From the NCBI RefSeq assembly GCF_003851045.1, contig NZ_BFBX01000016.1, forward strand, positions 63,506 through 127,505: a DNA stretch of 64,000 nt, written 5' to 3'. Each line of letters opens with the position of its first letter. Position 1 is the stretch's first letter. The notes beneath the pieces are model-generated. The model made no database searches, had not been told where the DNA came from, and saw only the letters and a list, made by a program, of their open reading frames with translations. Source of the DNA: Paenibacillus sp. 598K. GTDB taxonomy: Bacteria > Bacillota > Bacilli > Paenibacillales > Paenibacillaceae. The translations under genes were made by a program, and so were the position numbers. This document shows positions 1 through 9,489 of the stretch, in pieces.

Positions 1-1
1 T

Positions 2-808
2 GCCGAATATTTGGCAACCTCGCGGCCTACAGCAGTCAATCTGTTCTGGGCGCTCGACCGCATGAAAGCCAAAGCCGTCCAGCTGGCCGCTGACGGTCTC
101 TCAGTGGAAGAGTGCCAACAGGCGCTAATACTCGAGGCAGTAGCGATCCAGAGCGAGGATGAGGAGACCAATCGCCTGATCGGCGAGCATGCGCTCTCGC
201 TGTTCGAGGACGGCATGGGCGTACTCACCCACTGCAATGCTGGCGGTCTGGCCACAGCCAAATACGGCACGGCGCTGGCGCCGTTTTATCTGGCGCTGGA
301 GCAGGGGTTGAAACTGCGCGTATTCGCCGATGAGACACGCCCTGTGCTGCAAGGCGCACGCCTGACTGCCTTCGAGCTACAGCAGGCCGGCGTCGACGTC
401 ACGCTTATCTGCGACAATATGGCTGGCATGGTTATGTCCAAGGGCTGGGTCGATGCAGTTATCGTCGGCACCGACCGGGTCGCCGCCAATGGCGACGTCG
501 CCAACAAGATCGGCACGTACAGCGTAGCGGTGCTGGCCAAAGCCCACAACATTCCGTTCTATGTGGCTTGTCCGATGTCGACGATCGACATGCTGACGCC
601 GACCGGCTCCGATATCCCGATCGAGGAGCGGCCGGAAGAAGAGATTACCGAGGGCTTTGGCAAGCGGACTGCGCCTGCTGGCGTTAAGGTGTTCAACCCG
701 GCCTTCGACGTCACGCCGCATGAGTATGTCAGCGCGATTATTACGGAGAAGGGCATCCTGCGACCGCCCTACAACGTAAGCTTGAAGCAACTGTTCGAGC
801 AATTGTAA
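2..808 (+). CDS. mtnA: S-methyl-5-thioribose-1-phosphate isomerase, 5' end outside window
   Basis: Methionine salvage enzyme that isomerises methylthioribose-1-phosphate to methylthioribulose-1-phosphate in the cytoplasm. The reading frame is open from the first complete codon of the window, so the N-terminus is missing. The visible part carries the family landmarks: SRPTAVNL near the start, THCNAGG with the catalytic Cys (about residue 75 of the visible part) and [18 protein letters not shown] with the catalytic Asp. The C-terminus is complete and is followed by a strong terminator, so this is the last gene of its transcript. Family assignment is firm; operon partners lie upstream, out of view. 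Confidence 0.93.
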   Translation, partial: AEYLATSRPTAVNLFWALDRMKAKAVQLAADGLSVEECQQALILEAVAIQSEDEETNRLIGEHALSLFEDGMGVLTHCNAGGLATAKYGTALAPFYLALEQGLKLRVFADETRPVLQGARLTAFELQQAGVDVTLICDNMAGMVMSKGWVDAVIVGTDRVAANGDVANKIGTYSVAVLAKAHNIPFYVACPMSTIDMLTPTGSDIPIEERPEEEITEGFGKRTAPAGVKVFNPAFDVTPHEYVSAIITEKGILRPPYNVSLKQLFEQL

Positions 809-849
809 CTGCGTCGGGGCTTTCCCTACACTCCCATGTTCATATCTTC

Positions 850-884
850 AGCCCCGGCGCCATTGGCGGCCGGGGCTGTTTCGT
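850..884 (+). terminator. Terminator after mtnA
   Basis: GC-rich hairpin with arms AGCCCCGG..GCC and GGC..CCGGGGCT (one bulge) followed by TGTTTCG. It lies 40 bases past the mtnA stop and before the convergent DUF1805 gene. Confidence 0.7.
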
Positions 885-921
885 CACATCACGTTCTGCA
901 CGTCACTCACATCATTTTTTT

Positions 922-1224
922 TCAGATCATCCGCTCCAGCGCCTCGCGGCCGCTCATGCCAGCATGGATGCCTTTCTCCTCTGCGCCGTACGTCACCGAC
1001 TCCAGCGGCGCCTCTAGCAGCTCCTCTAGCGTGCGCACCCCTACGGCCCGGCCAGCTACGATGCCTCGCTCGCGCAGCTTCTCATTCAGCAAGCCTACAT
1101 CCAGTGCGCCGCACATGATGTACCCCTCGTCTGTAGAGATGCTCAACAATGTAGTTTTGGGCAGCTTGACCTCTACGCCCAGCGCGGTTCCTTTGCCAAG
1201 CGGTATCGGAATCATCCGGATCAT
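922..1224 (-). CDS. DUF1805 family protein (YunC-like)
   Basis: A 100-residue protein of the YunC/DUF1805 family, whose biochemical role is unknown. The core is visible in IPLGKGTALGVEVKLPKTTL, DEGYIMCGALDV and the C-terminal GVRTLEELLEAPLESVT. A longer frame reaches 1374, but the ATG at 1224 is preceded by AAGGTGGAGAG at proper spacing and gives the usual family length, so I start there. It is convergent with mtnA and appears to be a single-gene transcript. Confidence 0.82.
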   Translation of the reverse strand: MIRMIPIPLGKGTALGVEVKLPKTTLLSISTDEGYIMCGALDVGLLNEKLRERGIVAGRAVGVRTLEELLEAPLESVTYGAEEKGIHAGMSGREALERMI

Positions 1225-1477
1225 CGTATCCTCTCCACCTTTCTGGGCTTGCTTCCCGCAAGCAAGTAGTACCGACGCTATACTATATGCCACCCCGCTA
1301 TCCCTGTGTGGGGAGTCGCCTTGGTTCGGGGCACATCCCTTACGCCCATCGTCGATTTTTTTGTGATAGCGCATAAAATTAGGACTATATGCATAGCTAC
1401 ATTAATGATATATTAATAACAGTGAAAAAGATCATAGTTCTGTGGGACTAGACACCAGAGAAAGGGGAAAGGATGCG

Positions 1478-2005
1478 TTGATCATTAGAGAACCGCGAAG
1501 CAGCAGCTCTTACTTATTCAACGTCGATATCCTGATCGAAGACGAGAGCAATGCGCGAGCACTGGAGCGCCTCCTGAGTCTGCTCAACCGTTCGGGGGCC
1601 GCCGACTTCCGCATCCAGAGCGGCATCGAGCTGGGGAAGATGATCGATGCCCTGACGATGAGCTCCGGGCATCTGCCGCCGAGCGTGCCGGGACCTCATC
1701 TGAACCTCGTACCGCCGATCGCCGAGCAGACAGCCCCGTCCAACGAGTCAAGCCTGCCTGCTGATGCCGAAGCTGTGTCATCCGCACAGGTAAACACACT
1801 GGCAGCTGACCAACGTATAAGGGCCTACATCGAGCAGAACAAGCTGATCCGTCTTCTGGTTAACAAAGGCTTGGGCGTGCGCCTCAGCATCCCTTGCCGC
1901 ATCATCAGCTTCGACGAGATGACCGGCAATGTGACCGTGTATCACGTCGACGAGAAGCAAGTGTACACCTTTTCGATCAATGAAGTGGACGATTTCGTCG
2001 AGTAG
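1478..2005 (+). CDS. Hypothetical protein
   Basis: I do not recognise a family. The protein has about 175 residues. The N-terminal half starts with IREPRSSSSYLFNVDILIED and has a short helical LERLLSLLNRSG stretch. A low-complexity Pro/Ser/Ala linker (about residues 70-110) follows, then a conserved-looking C-terminal domain YIEQNKLIRLLVNKGLGVRL..IPCRIISFDEMTGNVTVYHVDEKQVYTFSINEVDDF that resembles a small beta barrel. TTG at 1478 is chosen because GGGGAAAGG sits five bases upstream; GTG at 1442 is the longer alternative with no ribosome site. No signal peptide or membrane segment is seen. Confidence 0.6.
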   Translation: MIIREPRSSSSYLFNVDILIEDESNARALERLLSLLNRSGAADFRIQSGIELGKMIDALTMSSGHLPPSVPGPHLNLVPPIAEQTAPSNESSLPADAEAVSSAQVNTLAADQRIRAYIEQNKLIRLLVNKGLGVRLSIPCRIISFDEMTGNVTVYHVDEKQVYTFSINEVDDFVE

Positions 2006-2046
2006 AAATTGCTGCCGTGGATGTTTACGAAAGTCCACACCAAAAC

Positions 2047-2104
2047 GCAGGGGCTGTTCCAGAAGTCAGCACTTACTGGCTTCCGGGACAACCCCTGCGC
2101 TTTT
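2047..2104. terminator. Bidirectional terminator
   Basis: Inverted repeat GCAGGGGCTGTTCC / GGGACAACCCCTGC with CGCTTTT on the right and AAAAC on the left. It separates the convergent hypothetical gene and the GGDEF-EAL gene and can stop both. Confidence 0.75.
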
Positions 2105-2107
2105 CGT

Positions 2108-4000
2108 TTATGGCTGCAATAATTGCTCTACCTTGCTGCCGGGAATCGGAGCGCTCCAAAAGTAACCCTGCATCTCGTCGCAGCCATGGCGCTTGAGGAA
2201 CTGCATCTGACCTTCGGTCTCGACGCCCTCGGCGATCACTTGCATGTTCAGGTTATGCGCCATCGCAATAATAGCGGCAACAATCGCCGCATCACCTGGA
2301 TCTTGTTGGATATCTCTTACGAATGACCGATCGATCTTCAGTCGGCCGATCGGCAGCTTTTTGAGATAATTCAGCGAGCTGTATCCCGTCCCGAAGTCAT
2401 CGATGCTAATGTTGATGCCCATCCGCGTCAGCTCCAGCAAGCATTGGGTCGCATGATCCACATCCATCGTCATCGACTCCGTAATCTCCAGATCGAGATA
2501 CTCCGGCGACAGCCCCGTCCGCTCCAGCACCTCCGCCACCTTCTCTGCCAGGTTCTGCTGCAGGAATTGGCGGATGGACAGATTGACGGAGACAGGGACA
2601 ACAGCTAATCCGGCATCCTGCCACTGCTTGTTCTGGCGGCAGGCCTCCTCCAGCACCCACTCTCCGAGCTGGACGATCAAGCCCGTCTCCTCGGCGATCG
2701 GGATAAACTGCCCCGGCGGCACCAGCCCCCGCTCCGGATGCTCCCACCGGATCAAGGCTTCCAGACCGATCACTTCGCCGCTGGACAGATCATACTGCGG
2801 TTGATAATGCAGCACGAACTCCTGGCGCTGGATCGCCTGACGAATCTCATGCTGCATGGTCAACCGCTCCAGTGATGAGTCGCTCCATGTATCGGAGTAG
2901 AGGATAAAGCCATTCCTGCCGCTATCCTTCGCCTTGCTCAGCGCCTTCTCGGCCTTCATCAGCAGTTGGCCAGCCTCCTCCTGCATACCGCTAGACGCCA
3001 CGCCAACACTGGCTGTCACGTGGAACGGATACCCTTGCAGCTCAAAAGGCTCCTCCAGCTCCGCTAGCAGCTCGGTCGTCCGCTCGGCCAGCGACTCGTC
3101 CGAACTTGCATCAATCAGGAGTACAGCGAATTCGTCGCCCTCCATGCGGGCGGTCATATCCTGCTCCGATAGCCGCCGGGTGAGCCGCTCGGCGACCTGG
3201 AGCAGCAACATATCGCCGAATTCGCGTCCGAACGAATCATTGATCAGCCGGAAGTGATCCAGATCCAGATACAACAGACCTACGCGCTCCTCCTGGCGGC
3301 GCGCACGCTCGAGCGCCTCCGTCAGCTGGATCATGAACATGCGGCGGTTAGGCAAGCCGGTCATATCGTCATAATAAGACATGTAGCGGATCCGTTCGCG
3401 GTTGCGCTTGCGGTCGCTCGCATCCTGGATAATCAACAGCGTTCCGTCCCAATCCTGGTCCTCGTAGAGCGGGCAAGCCATCACCTGAATGTCCAACGGC
3501 AGTCCAGAGCGATGGACAAGCGTCAATGGAAACTGGCCTCCTGAACGCTCTCCCGGCTCGGTATGCAGCCAGTCTGCCGGCTCGCCGCCCGCCTCCAGCA
3601 GCGATTGCAGCGAGCAGCCCATCAGCTGCTCCCGCTCGTAGCCCATCAGTTGCAGGGCGCCGCCGTTCACCTCGACGCAGCGCCCTTCCCGATCCAGCAC
3701 GACTACCGGCAACGGACTATGGGACAAGATCGCGTCAGCGATCTGATGGTGGACGCGACGCCATGTCAACAGATGGCGTCTGGGCTGTCTGAGCAGCACC
3801 CATGCGACGATCGCGAAGGCTGACAGCATCAGCCCCGTCCATAGCGCCCTCTCTGTAACGGATTGAACGGGCAGCAGTGCCAGCCCGCTCCACAACACGA
3901 GAGCGGCCAATAGAACGGCTGCAACTCCTGCCGCACTCTTGCTGCCCAGGCGGAACACATTTATTTTTTGGTCAGAAGGCTGTTTGTTTAGATCCGCCAC
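2108..4000 (-). CDS. Membrane-anchored PAS-GGDEF-EAL cyclic-di-GMP regulator
   Basis: A 630-residue signalling protein. Two N-terminal membrane segments (about 20-42 and 53-70) are followed by a PAS domain (about 82-190), a GGDEF domain (about 205-365) and an EAL domain (about 375-625). The EAL phosphodiesterase motifs are intact: EALIRWEHP, the DFGTGYSSLNYLK stretch and EGVETEGQ. The diguanylate cyclase signature reads RMEGDEF, i.e. EGDEF in place of GGDEF. The cyclase half may therefore be weak or regulatory, making the protein mainly a c-di-GMP phosphodiesterase; that is inference. It is transcribed alone, convergent with the upstream hypothetical gene. Confidence 0.92.
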   Translation of the reverse strand: MADLNKQPSDQKINVFRLGSKSAAGVAAVLLAALVLWSGLALLPVQSVTERALWTGLMLSAFAIVAWVLLRQPRRHLLTWRRVHHQIADAILSHSPLPVVVLDREGRCVEVNGGALQLMGYEREQLMGCSLQSLLEAGGEPADWLHTEPGERSGGQFPLTLVHRSGLPLDIQVMACPLYEDQDWDGTLLIIQDASDRKRNRERIRYMSYYDDMTGLPNRRMFMIQLTEALERARRQEERVGLLYLDLDHFRLINDSFGREFGDMLLLQVAERLTRRLSEQDMTARMEGDEFAVLLIDASSDESLAERTTELLAELEEPFELQGYPFHVTASVGVASSGMQEEAGQLLMKAEKALSKAKDSGRNGFILYSDTWSDSSLERLTMQHEIRQAIQRQEFVLHYQPQYDLSSGEVIGLEALIRWEHPERGLVPPGQFIPIAEETGLIVQLGEWVLEEACRQNKQWQDAGLAVVPVSVNLSIRQFLQQNLAEKVAEVLERTGLSPEYLDLEITESMTMDVDHATQCLLELTRMGINISIDDFGTGYSSLNYLKKLPIGRLKIDRSFVRDIQQDPGDAAIVAAIIAMAHNLNMQVIAEGVETEGQMQFLKRHGCDEMQGYFWSAPIPGSKVEQLLQP

Positions 4001-4062
4001 ACGCGTTGCTCCTTCCTATCCTCCAGGTATGTGCCGATGCTCGCTCGCTGTAGCCAGACGCG

Positions 4063-4437
4063 TCACTTGCTGCGCGTAAAGGCGACGATAAGCATGACCC
4101 AGCCGGAGATAAAAGCAACGCCGCCGATCGGCGTGACCATACCGAGCTTGGTATAGCCGGTGAGCGTCAACACGTACAGGCTGCCCGAAAAAATCAGGAT
4201 TCCCGCATGCAGCAGCCTGGCCGACCAGATGATCGCGCGCATCCTGAGCGCGCGATCGGCCAAGGCCCCGAGTAAAATCAAGCCTAATGCATGATACATC
4301 TGGTAGCGTACCCCGACCTCGTACGTCTCCAGCATAGACGAGCTCAGCTTATCCTCAAGCGCATGCGCTCCGAATGCCCCGAGCGCGACCGCCAGCAAGG
4401 CGTACACCGCTCCGGTAAGGATGTATTTCGACGTCAT
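4063..4437 (-). CDS. DUF423 family small membrane protein (YwdK-like)
   Basis: A 124-residue membrane protein with four predicted hydrophobic helices. It shows the DUF423 signature GAFGAHALEDKL near residue 20 and HALGLILLGALADR further in. Function unknown. The ATG at 4437 follows AGGGAAG; a TTG one codon earlier is possible. It is divergent from the 4500 membrane-protein gene, and the two share the short promoter region between them. Confidence 0.85.
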   Translation of the reverse strand: MTSKYILTGAVYALLAVALGAFGAHALEDKLSSSMLETYEVGVRYQMYHALGLILLGALADRALRMRAIIWSARLLHAGILIFSGSLYVLTLTGYTKLGMVTPIGGVAFISGWVMLIVAFTRSK

Positions 4438-4440
4438 CAA

Positions 4441-4470
4441 TTGTTCACTTCCCTGTAATTAGTGTATAAT
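4441..4470 (+). promoter_or_regulatory. Sigma-A-like promoter for the 4500 gene
   Basis: TTGTTC, 18 bases, TATAAT, ending 29 bases before the ATG at 4500. The -10 is perfect and the -35 partial. It lies in the short divergent gap with the DUF423 gene. Confidence 0.5.
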
Positions 4471-4499
4471 TCTACAAAAACCTATAAAGGAGTCCTGTC

Positions 4500-4943
4500 A
4501 TGGATCAGAATCCATACCAGTCTCAAGATCAACATCCCTCCTCGGGCGCATTCCATCCGATTAACGAGCATGACCAAGACCCATACCACAACCGCAAGCA
4601 ATCTGGACTTGGCATTGCCTCCTTTATCATCGGCCTGCTCTGCATCATCGGCATCATCGCGTTGTCGATGACGACGGTGTTCTCGCTCACCGATGCGATT
4701 CAGTCCGACGGTACGCTCCCTGACCCTGAGGAGCTCGCCTCCAGCAGCGAGGTCATCATCGCAGGCATCCTGATGCTGTTTACGATCCTGATCAGCCTGG
4801 TCGGTCTGGTGCTGGGCATCATCAGCTTGTTTATGAAAAATCGCCGCAAAGTATTTGGGATCATCGGCGTCGTCCTGAACGGTCTGCTTGTCGTCGGCTT
4901 TGGCGGGCTAATGGTGCTTGGCATGGCCGTCCAAGGTATGTAG
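4500..4943 (+). CDS. Small membrane protein with polar N-terminal tail
   Basis: 147 residues. A hydrophilic N-terminal tail rich in Gln, His and Asp (about 1-35) precedes two or three membrane segments (about 37-62, 86-112 and 118-145) with the motif SGLGIASFIIGLL, typical of small DUF4190/DUF4064-like bacterial membrane proteins. AAAGGAG eight bases before the ATG fixes the start. Function unknown. The following 223 bases up to yhbH hold no gene. Confidence 0.7.
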   Translation: MDQNPYQSQDQHPSSGAFHPINEHDQDPYHNRKQSGLGIASFIIGLLCIIGIIALSMTTVFSLTDAIQSDGTLPDPEELASSSEVIIAGILMLFTILISLVGLVLGIISLFMKNRRKVFGIIGVVLNGLLVVGFGGLMVLGMAVQGM

Positions 4944-5166
4944 AGCTGTAGTCCATGTTTTTCCTTACTGTTTAAGATTATACCATGGCTGCCCGCCAAA
5001 CGCATAACGCGAACATTCCGAACAGCCTGACCGTTTTTGCGGTCGGGCTGTTGGCGTGTGCAGCGAGCAGCCGGATTGTGGAAGGCTCGGCAGCGATTGG
5101 TCACATAACCTCTCCTCACTTGAATATAGTAGGTATACGAAGCATTCGACGAGGAGGTCACTGCAG

Positions 5167-6327
5167 ATGAGTTCAAACCGCGAGCCGTTGTTTATCGTAT
5201 CCCGCGAAGACTGGTCGCTGCATCGCAAGGGCTATCAGGATCAGGCCCGTCATCAGCAGAAGGTCCGTGAAGCGATCAAGCAAAACTTGCCCGACCTGGT
5301 ATCGGAAGAGAGCATCGTGCTCTCCGACGGCAAGCAGATTATCAAGGTGCCCATCCGCAGCCTGGATGAATACCATTTTGTCTTCAACCACAACAAAAAC
5401 AAGCATGTCGGGCAAGGCGACGGCGACAGCAGCGTAGGCGATGTGCTCGGCACCGATCCCGCCTCAGCCAAGAAGGGCGGCAAGGGCGACAAAGCCGGCG
5501 ATCAGCCCGGCGAAGACATCGTCGAAGCCGAGATCAGTCTGGCCGAGCTGGAGACGATGCTGTTCGAGGAGCTGGAGCTGCCCTTCCTCCAGCGCAAGGA
5601 CAAGGAGTTGCTCGACACGAAGGAAATCCGCTTCAATGATATCCGCAAAAAAGGCATCCAGTCCAACATCGACAAGAAGCGCACCATCCTGGAAAACCTG
5701 CGGCGCAATAGCACAAACGGCACTCCCGGCATCCATGGCATTTCACCTGACGACCTGCGCTACAAAACATGGGAGGAAGTCATCAAACCGCAGTCCAACG
5801 CCGTGATCCTGGCGATGATGGACACCTCCGGCTCGATGGGCAGCTTCGAAAAATACGCGGCCCGCAGCTTCTTTTTCTGGATGACTCGCTTCCTGCGCCA
5901 TCAATACGAAAAAGTAGAGATTGTCTTCATCGCCCATCATACGGAAGCAAAGGAAGTCAGCGAGGAGGATTTCTTCACGCGCGGCGAGAGTGGCGGTACG
6001 ATCTGCTCCTCGGCTTACGTCAAAGCCCTCGACATTATCGACAGCCGGTATCCGCCGCAGCTGTGGAACATCTACCCTTTTCACTTCTCGGACGGCGACA
6101 ACCTTACCTCCGACAACGAACGCTGCGTCAAGCTGATCTCCGAGCTGATGGCGCGCAGCAACATGTTCGGCTACGGCGAGGTCAATCAATACAATCGCAG
6201 CAGCACGCTGATGTCCGCCTACAAGCATATTCAGCATCAGAAGTTCATCCATGCCATCATCAAGGAAAAGCAAGACGTCTACCACGCGCTCAAAACGTTT
6301 TTCTCTAAAAAGCAGCCTGTCGGCTGA
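5167..6327 (+). CDS. yhbH: DUF444 / YhbH-type sporulation protein
   Basis: 386 residues, close to the usual family length. The N-terminal half is charged and flexible with a Gly/Asp/Lys-rich stretch (about 85-120). The C-terminal half is a von Willebrand A-like domain with the metal site [13 protein letters not shown] (about 217-230). YhbH is a known sigma-E-regulon protein that travels with PrkA and SpoVR; its molecular role is unsettled. GAGGAGGT before the ATG at 5167 defines the start; the frame stays open upstream without a ribosome site. All three partner genes are in this window, and prkA is the one cut by the prophage. Confidence 0.92.
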   Translation: MSSNREPLFIVSREDWSLHRKGYQDQARHQQKVREAIKQNLPDLVSEESIVLSDGKQIIKVPIRSLDEYHFVFNHNKNKHVGQGDGDSSVGDVLGTDPASAKKGGKGDKAGDQPGEDIVEAEISLAELETMLFEELELPFLQRKDKELLDTKEIRFNDIRKKGIQSNIDKKRTILENLRRNSTNGTPGIHGISPDDLRYKTWEEVIKPQSNAVILAMMDTSGSMGSFEKYAARSFFFWMTRFLRHQYEKVEIVFIAHHTEAKEVSEEDFFTRGESGGTICSSAYVKALDIIDSRYPPQLWNIYPFHFSDGDNLTSDNERCVKLISELMARSNMFGYGEVNQYNRSSTLMSAYKHIQHQKFIHAIIKEKQDVYHALKTFFSKKQPVG

Positions 6328-6348
6328 CTGCAAACCATCGGCGCTCAA

Positions 6349-6387
6349 ACAGCCCGCAGCCTTCTTCTAGAAGGCGCGGGCTGTTCT
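6349..6387. terminator. Bidirectional terminator after yhbH
   Basis: Long near-perfect hairpin, ACAGCCCGC-A-GCCTTCT / AGAAGGC-GCGGGCTGT with a 3-base loop, between convergent yhbH and the hydrolase gene. The T-tract is weak (TCTGT). Confidence 0.7.
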
Positions 6388-6396
6388 GTATCTGCT

Positions 6397-7182
6397 TCAG
6401 GAAGCTGGAGCCCGAAGCTCGGCGAGCCAACCGGACAGCGCATCGACCGTCTGGCGGAGCTGCTCCTCGCCGCTAATCCTCGGCGCGCCGTCGCCCTTTT
6501 GTTGCCCGTAGGCTCCGAATTGACCATGATTGCCGCCCTCGATCTCGACATATCGGGTATCGGCCGGCATCCGGCTGCGCCCCTCCTCCCACGCCTCGCG
6601 ATTCAGGATCTGGTCCTCGGACGCCGTAATCTGCAGTGCCTGCAGGTCGGCTCCGCTCAGGTCAGCCTTCGGGTCTGCGTAGGCGCCCATAAAAAACACG
6701 CCCTCCAGCACCCCCTCATGCTCCGCTGCATAACGCGCCGCCATCGCGCCGCCAAGCGAATGTCCGCCCAGCACATAACGCTCCTCAGGGGCGAGGTCGA
6801 GGAGCTCCGTCGCCCGGTTCGGAGCGAGCACGGCCAGCTCTAGCGGCATCTTGACGATATAGGTGCGATACCCGCGTTCTGCAAGGCTAAGCCCAAGCGG
6901 CGCATAACTCTCCGGTTCGACAAGACCGCCGGGGTAGAACAGCACGGTCGTCTCGCCGACCTTGTCGACGGGCTCATAGGCGATCCAATGCTTCGTCTTC
7001 GTAACCGTTACCTGCTCTGTCGATTGCAAAAAGGTTCGCGCGTCCAGAGTCGGCTTGTAATTGAGCAGGCTGTAGGCCACCGCTAAGGCCAGAATCAGTA
7101 CTACAAGCGTTAGCAGCAGCCAGAGGAGCGCCCTTCGGAGGCGGGATTTGCGAGGTGAGGAAGATGCTGATGTAATTGGCAT
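6397..7182 (-). CDS. Membrane-anchored alpha/beta hydrolase
   Basis: 261 residues. A basic N-terminus (SRKSRLRR-like) and one membrane helix (about 17-42) tether an extracellular alpha/beta hydrolase. The nucleophile elbow GGHSLGG (Ser near 144), an oxyanion-type LFYPGGLVEPESY and the late catalytic His in EGGNHGQFGAYGQQKGDG are all visible. The substrate is unknown; relatives are annotated as dienelactone-hydrolase-like or lipase-like. AAAGGAG lies 13 bases before the ATG, a slightly long spacing. It is divergent from spoVR. Confidence 0.82.
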   Translation of the reverse strand: MPITSASSSPRKSRLRRALLWLLLTLVVLILALAVAYSLLNYKPTLDARTFLQSTEQVTVTKTKHWIAYEPVDKVGETTVLFYPGGLVEPESYAPLGLSLAERGYRTYIVKMPLELAVLAPNRATELLDLAPEERYVLGGHSLGGAMAARYAAEHEGVLEGVFFMGAYADPKADLSGADLQALQITASEDQILNREAWEEGRSRMPADTRYVEIEGGNHGQFGAYGQQKGDGAPRISGEEQLRQTVDALSGWLAELRAPAS

Positions 7183-7291
7183 AGGTCTAGAGAGGCTCCT
7201 TTCGTTCTCTGAGGAGGACAGTCTGTGTTATCGGCTCCCATTATAGCATAGGCTCTTGCCGGTTCTCCATTCCCGCTTGAGCCGACGTATC

Positions 7292-7320
7292 GCATAATCC
7301 CTGCTGTCGTCCCATACACA
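7292..7320 (+). promoter_or_regulatory. Sigma-E-type promoter for spoVR
   Basis: GCATAAT, exactly 14 bases, CATACACA. This matches the mother-cell sigma-E pattern (-35 KMATATT-like, -10 CATACA-like), with 40 bases from the -10 to the spoVR ATG. It supports sporulation control of spoVR. Confidence 0.62.
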
Positions 7321-7360
7321 TAGAACAGGATACTTATCGCTACAAGTGGAGGGGACGAGA

Positions 7361-8800
7361 ATGAAGCAAGACGAGATACGGCAGCTGGAGCGCGCGATTG
7401 ACGAGATTACCGAAGTGGCGCAAGGCTTCGGACTGGATTTCTACCCGATGCGCTATGAGATCTGCCCGTCCGATATTATCTACACCTTTGGCGCGTACGG
7501 CATGCCGACCCGATTCAGCCATTGGAGCTTCGGCAAAACCTTTCATAAGATGAAGACGCAATACGACTTCGGACTGAGCAAAATCTACGAGCTCGTCATC
7601 AACTCCAACCCATGCTACGCTTTTCTGCTCGACGGCAACTCGCTCATCCAAAACAAACTGATCGTCGCCCACGTCCTGGCGCACTGCGACTTCTTCAAAA
7701 ACAATGCCCGCTTCAGCCGCTCCAATCGCAACATGGTCGAGAGCATGTCCGCAACGGCGGACCGCGTCGCACAATACGAACGGGACTATGGCGTCGAGGT
7801 CGTTGAGCAGTTCATCGACGCAGTGCTAGCCATCCAGGAGCATGTCGACCCTTCGTTGATCAAGCCCTATCAGATGGACAAGACGCGTTATATCGAGCTG
7901 ATGGAGAAGCGGCAGGATCGACGCAAGCCGCCAGCCGCTCCGGTCCAGCCCTATGACGATCTCTGGTTGCTCGATCCCGATATGCGTCGCGAGAGCGATG
8001 CGCCCAAGACGGATAAGCGGCAGTTCCCCCCGCAGCCGGAGAAGGACCTGGTCTGGTTCATCGAGGAGAACTCCGAGGAGCTGAAGGACTGGCAACGGGA
8101 TATCCTGTCGATGCTGCGCGACGAGATGCTCTACTTTTGGCCGCAAATCGAGACCAAAATTATGAATGAGGGCTGGGCTTCGTACTGGCATCAGCGCATC
8201 ATCCGGGAGATGGATCTGACGAGCGAGGAGACGATCGAATTTGCCAAGCTGAACTCGGCTGTCGTCCAGCCCTCCAAACACAGTCTCAATCCGTATTATC
8301 TGGGGCTGAAAATCTTCGAGGACATTGAGAAGCGCTGGGATCAGCCGACGGAGGAAGAACAGGCGCGCGGGCGCGTGCCAGGGCAAGGGCGCGACAAAAT
8401 ATTCGAGGTACGCGAGATCGATTCGGACCAGTCGTTCATTCGCAACTATCTGACCAAGCAGCTCGTGACCGACCTCGACCTCTATATTTTCGAGAAAAAA
8501 GGGCCGGAGTGGAAAATTACCGACAAGTCGTGGGAAAACATCCGCGACCAACTCGTCTACTCCCGCGTCAACGGCGGATTCCCTAGTCTGATGGTGACCG
8601 ACGGCGACTGGAACCGCTCCGGCGAGCTGTATCTGAAGCACCAATATGAAGGCGTGGAGCTCGACCTCAAGTACGTCGAACGCACGCTGCCCTCCGTCGT
8701 CAAGCTATGGGGCAAGCCGGTCCATCTGGAAACGATCGTCGAGGACAAAACGCTCGTATTTAGTTGCGACGGCAGCAAGACGAGTCGTAAATTCATCTGA
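7361..8800 (+). CDS. spoVR: SpoVR family stage V sporulation protein
   Basis: 479 residues, typical for SpoVR. Family blocks seen: [35 protein letters not shown] (quoted here only as landmarks at about 25-60), [23 protein letters not shown], and [15 protein letters not shown] in the metal-hydrolase-like centre. SpoVR is required for proper spore cortex formation in Bacillus; the chemistry is unknown. The ATG at 7361 follows GGAGGGG; the upstream in-frame GTG lies inside that ribosome site and is rejected. It works in the same sporulation set as yhbH and prkA, both nearby. Confidence 0.95.
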   Translation: MKQDEIRQLERAIDEITEVAQGFGLDFYPMRYEICPSDIIYTFGAYGMPTRFSHWSFGKTFHKMKTQYDFGLSKIYELVINSNPCYAFLLDGNSLIQNKLIVAHVLAHCDFFKNNARFSRSNRNMVESMSATADRVAQYERDYGVEVVEQFIDAVLAIQEHVDPSLIKPYQMDKTRYIELMEKRQDRRKPPAAPVQPYDDLWLLDPDMRRESDAPKTDKRQFPPQPEKDLVWFIEENSEELKDWQRDILSMLRDEMLYFWPQIETKIMNEGWASYWHQRIIREMDLTSEETIEFAKLNSAVVQPSKHSLNPYYLGLKIFEDIEKRWDQPTEEEQARGRVPGQGRDKIFEVREIDSDQSFIRNYLTKQLVTDLDLYIFEKKGPEWKITDKSWENIRDQLVYSRVNGGFPSLMVTDGDWNRSGELYLKHQYEGVELDLKYVERTLPSVVKLWGKPVHLETIVEDKTLVFSCDGSKTSRKFI

Positions 8801-8932
8801 CAGCCGCTCCTGTATACGGGGTCGTTGCTCTCGCTGATTCAGCCTTGCGCTGCGCGGGTATTAGTAATCAAACGACCTTCCTCACCAAGGGAGGAACACA
8901 GGGGCAACCCCCCGGATACAGAGGTGATTCAC

Positions 8933-9289
8933 ATGTTGGAGACAATCCTTATTGTATTGGGTGTGTTACTGGTGGTTGGCGTAATCGTAGTTGCAAGCAA
9001 AGGCCGTTGGCTGACTCTGGCTACAGCAAGAGGCAATCAGGCAGAAGAGCTGCAATCCAAATATTCCTATCTGCAATCCAAGGACATTCCTTCCCGCCTG
9101 AAAAGCGAGGCGGTAGGCGGCGCCGGTTTTGCTCCGCAAGGAGGCATGGCGATGAATGCCGTCGGCAGCCACGGCGGTCAGCATGAGATGATGAAGCTGC
9201 AGGTGCGTCCAAAAGACCGCGAGCAAGCCGAAGAGGCGCTGCAAGAGTGGGATCGCGAGCGTCTGCTGCATCAATCGACGACATTGTAA
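8933..9289 (+). CDS. Small single-pass membrane protein
   Basis: 118 residues: one N-terminal membrane helix (ETILIVLGVLLVVGVIVVASKG, about 2-24) and a cytoplasmic tail with a SKYSYLQSKDIPSRLKSEAVGG segment, a Gly/Met/His-rich linker and a charged C-terminal helix (RPKDREQAEEALQEWDRERLL). No family recognised; the tail ends like DUF2007-type or gluconate-transporter-associated helices. AGAGGTGA precedes the ATG at 8933. A longer frame from 8825 has no ribosome site. It ends before a strong terminator. Confidence 0.65.
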   Translation: MLETILIVLGVLLVVGVIVVASKGRWLTLATARGNQAEELQSKYSYLQSKDIPSRLKSEAVGGAGFAPQGGMAMNAVGSHGGQHEMMKLQVRPKDREQAEEALQEWDRERLLHQSTTL

Positions 9290-9375
9290 GACGTGACGTC
9301 AGACACGCATGGGGATGCACAGCGTAAGACGTATCCGTAGGCATGCATGAAAATGCGCAGCGCTTCTCTACAGCC

Positions 9376-9412
9376 AAAAGGAAGGCCTCTCAATCAGGGG
9401 CCTTCCTTTTTT
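9376..9412 (+). terminator. Rho-independent terminator
   Basis: AAAAGGAAGGCC / GGCCTTCCTTTT hairpin with an 11-base loop and a T6 run, 87 bases after the small membrane protein gene. Confidence 0.85.
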
Positions 9413-9489
9413 CCATGCTAGAAATCCCGGGCCAACAGCGATCGGAGGAACGATCCCGTGACCGCAGGCTTTGTTTTGAGGGCAGCCTG

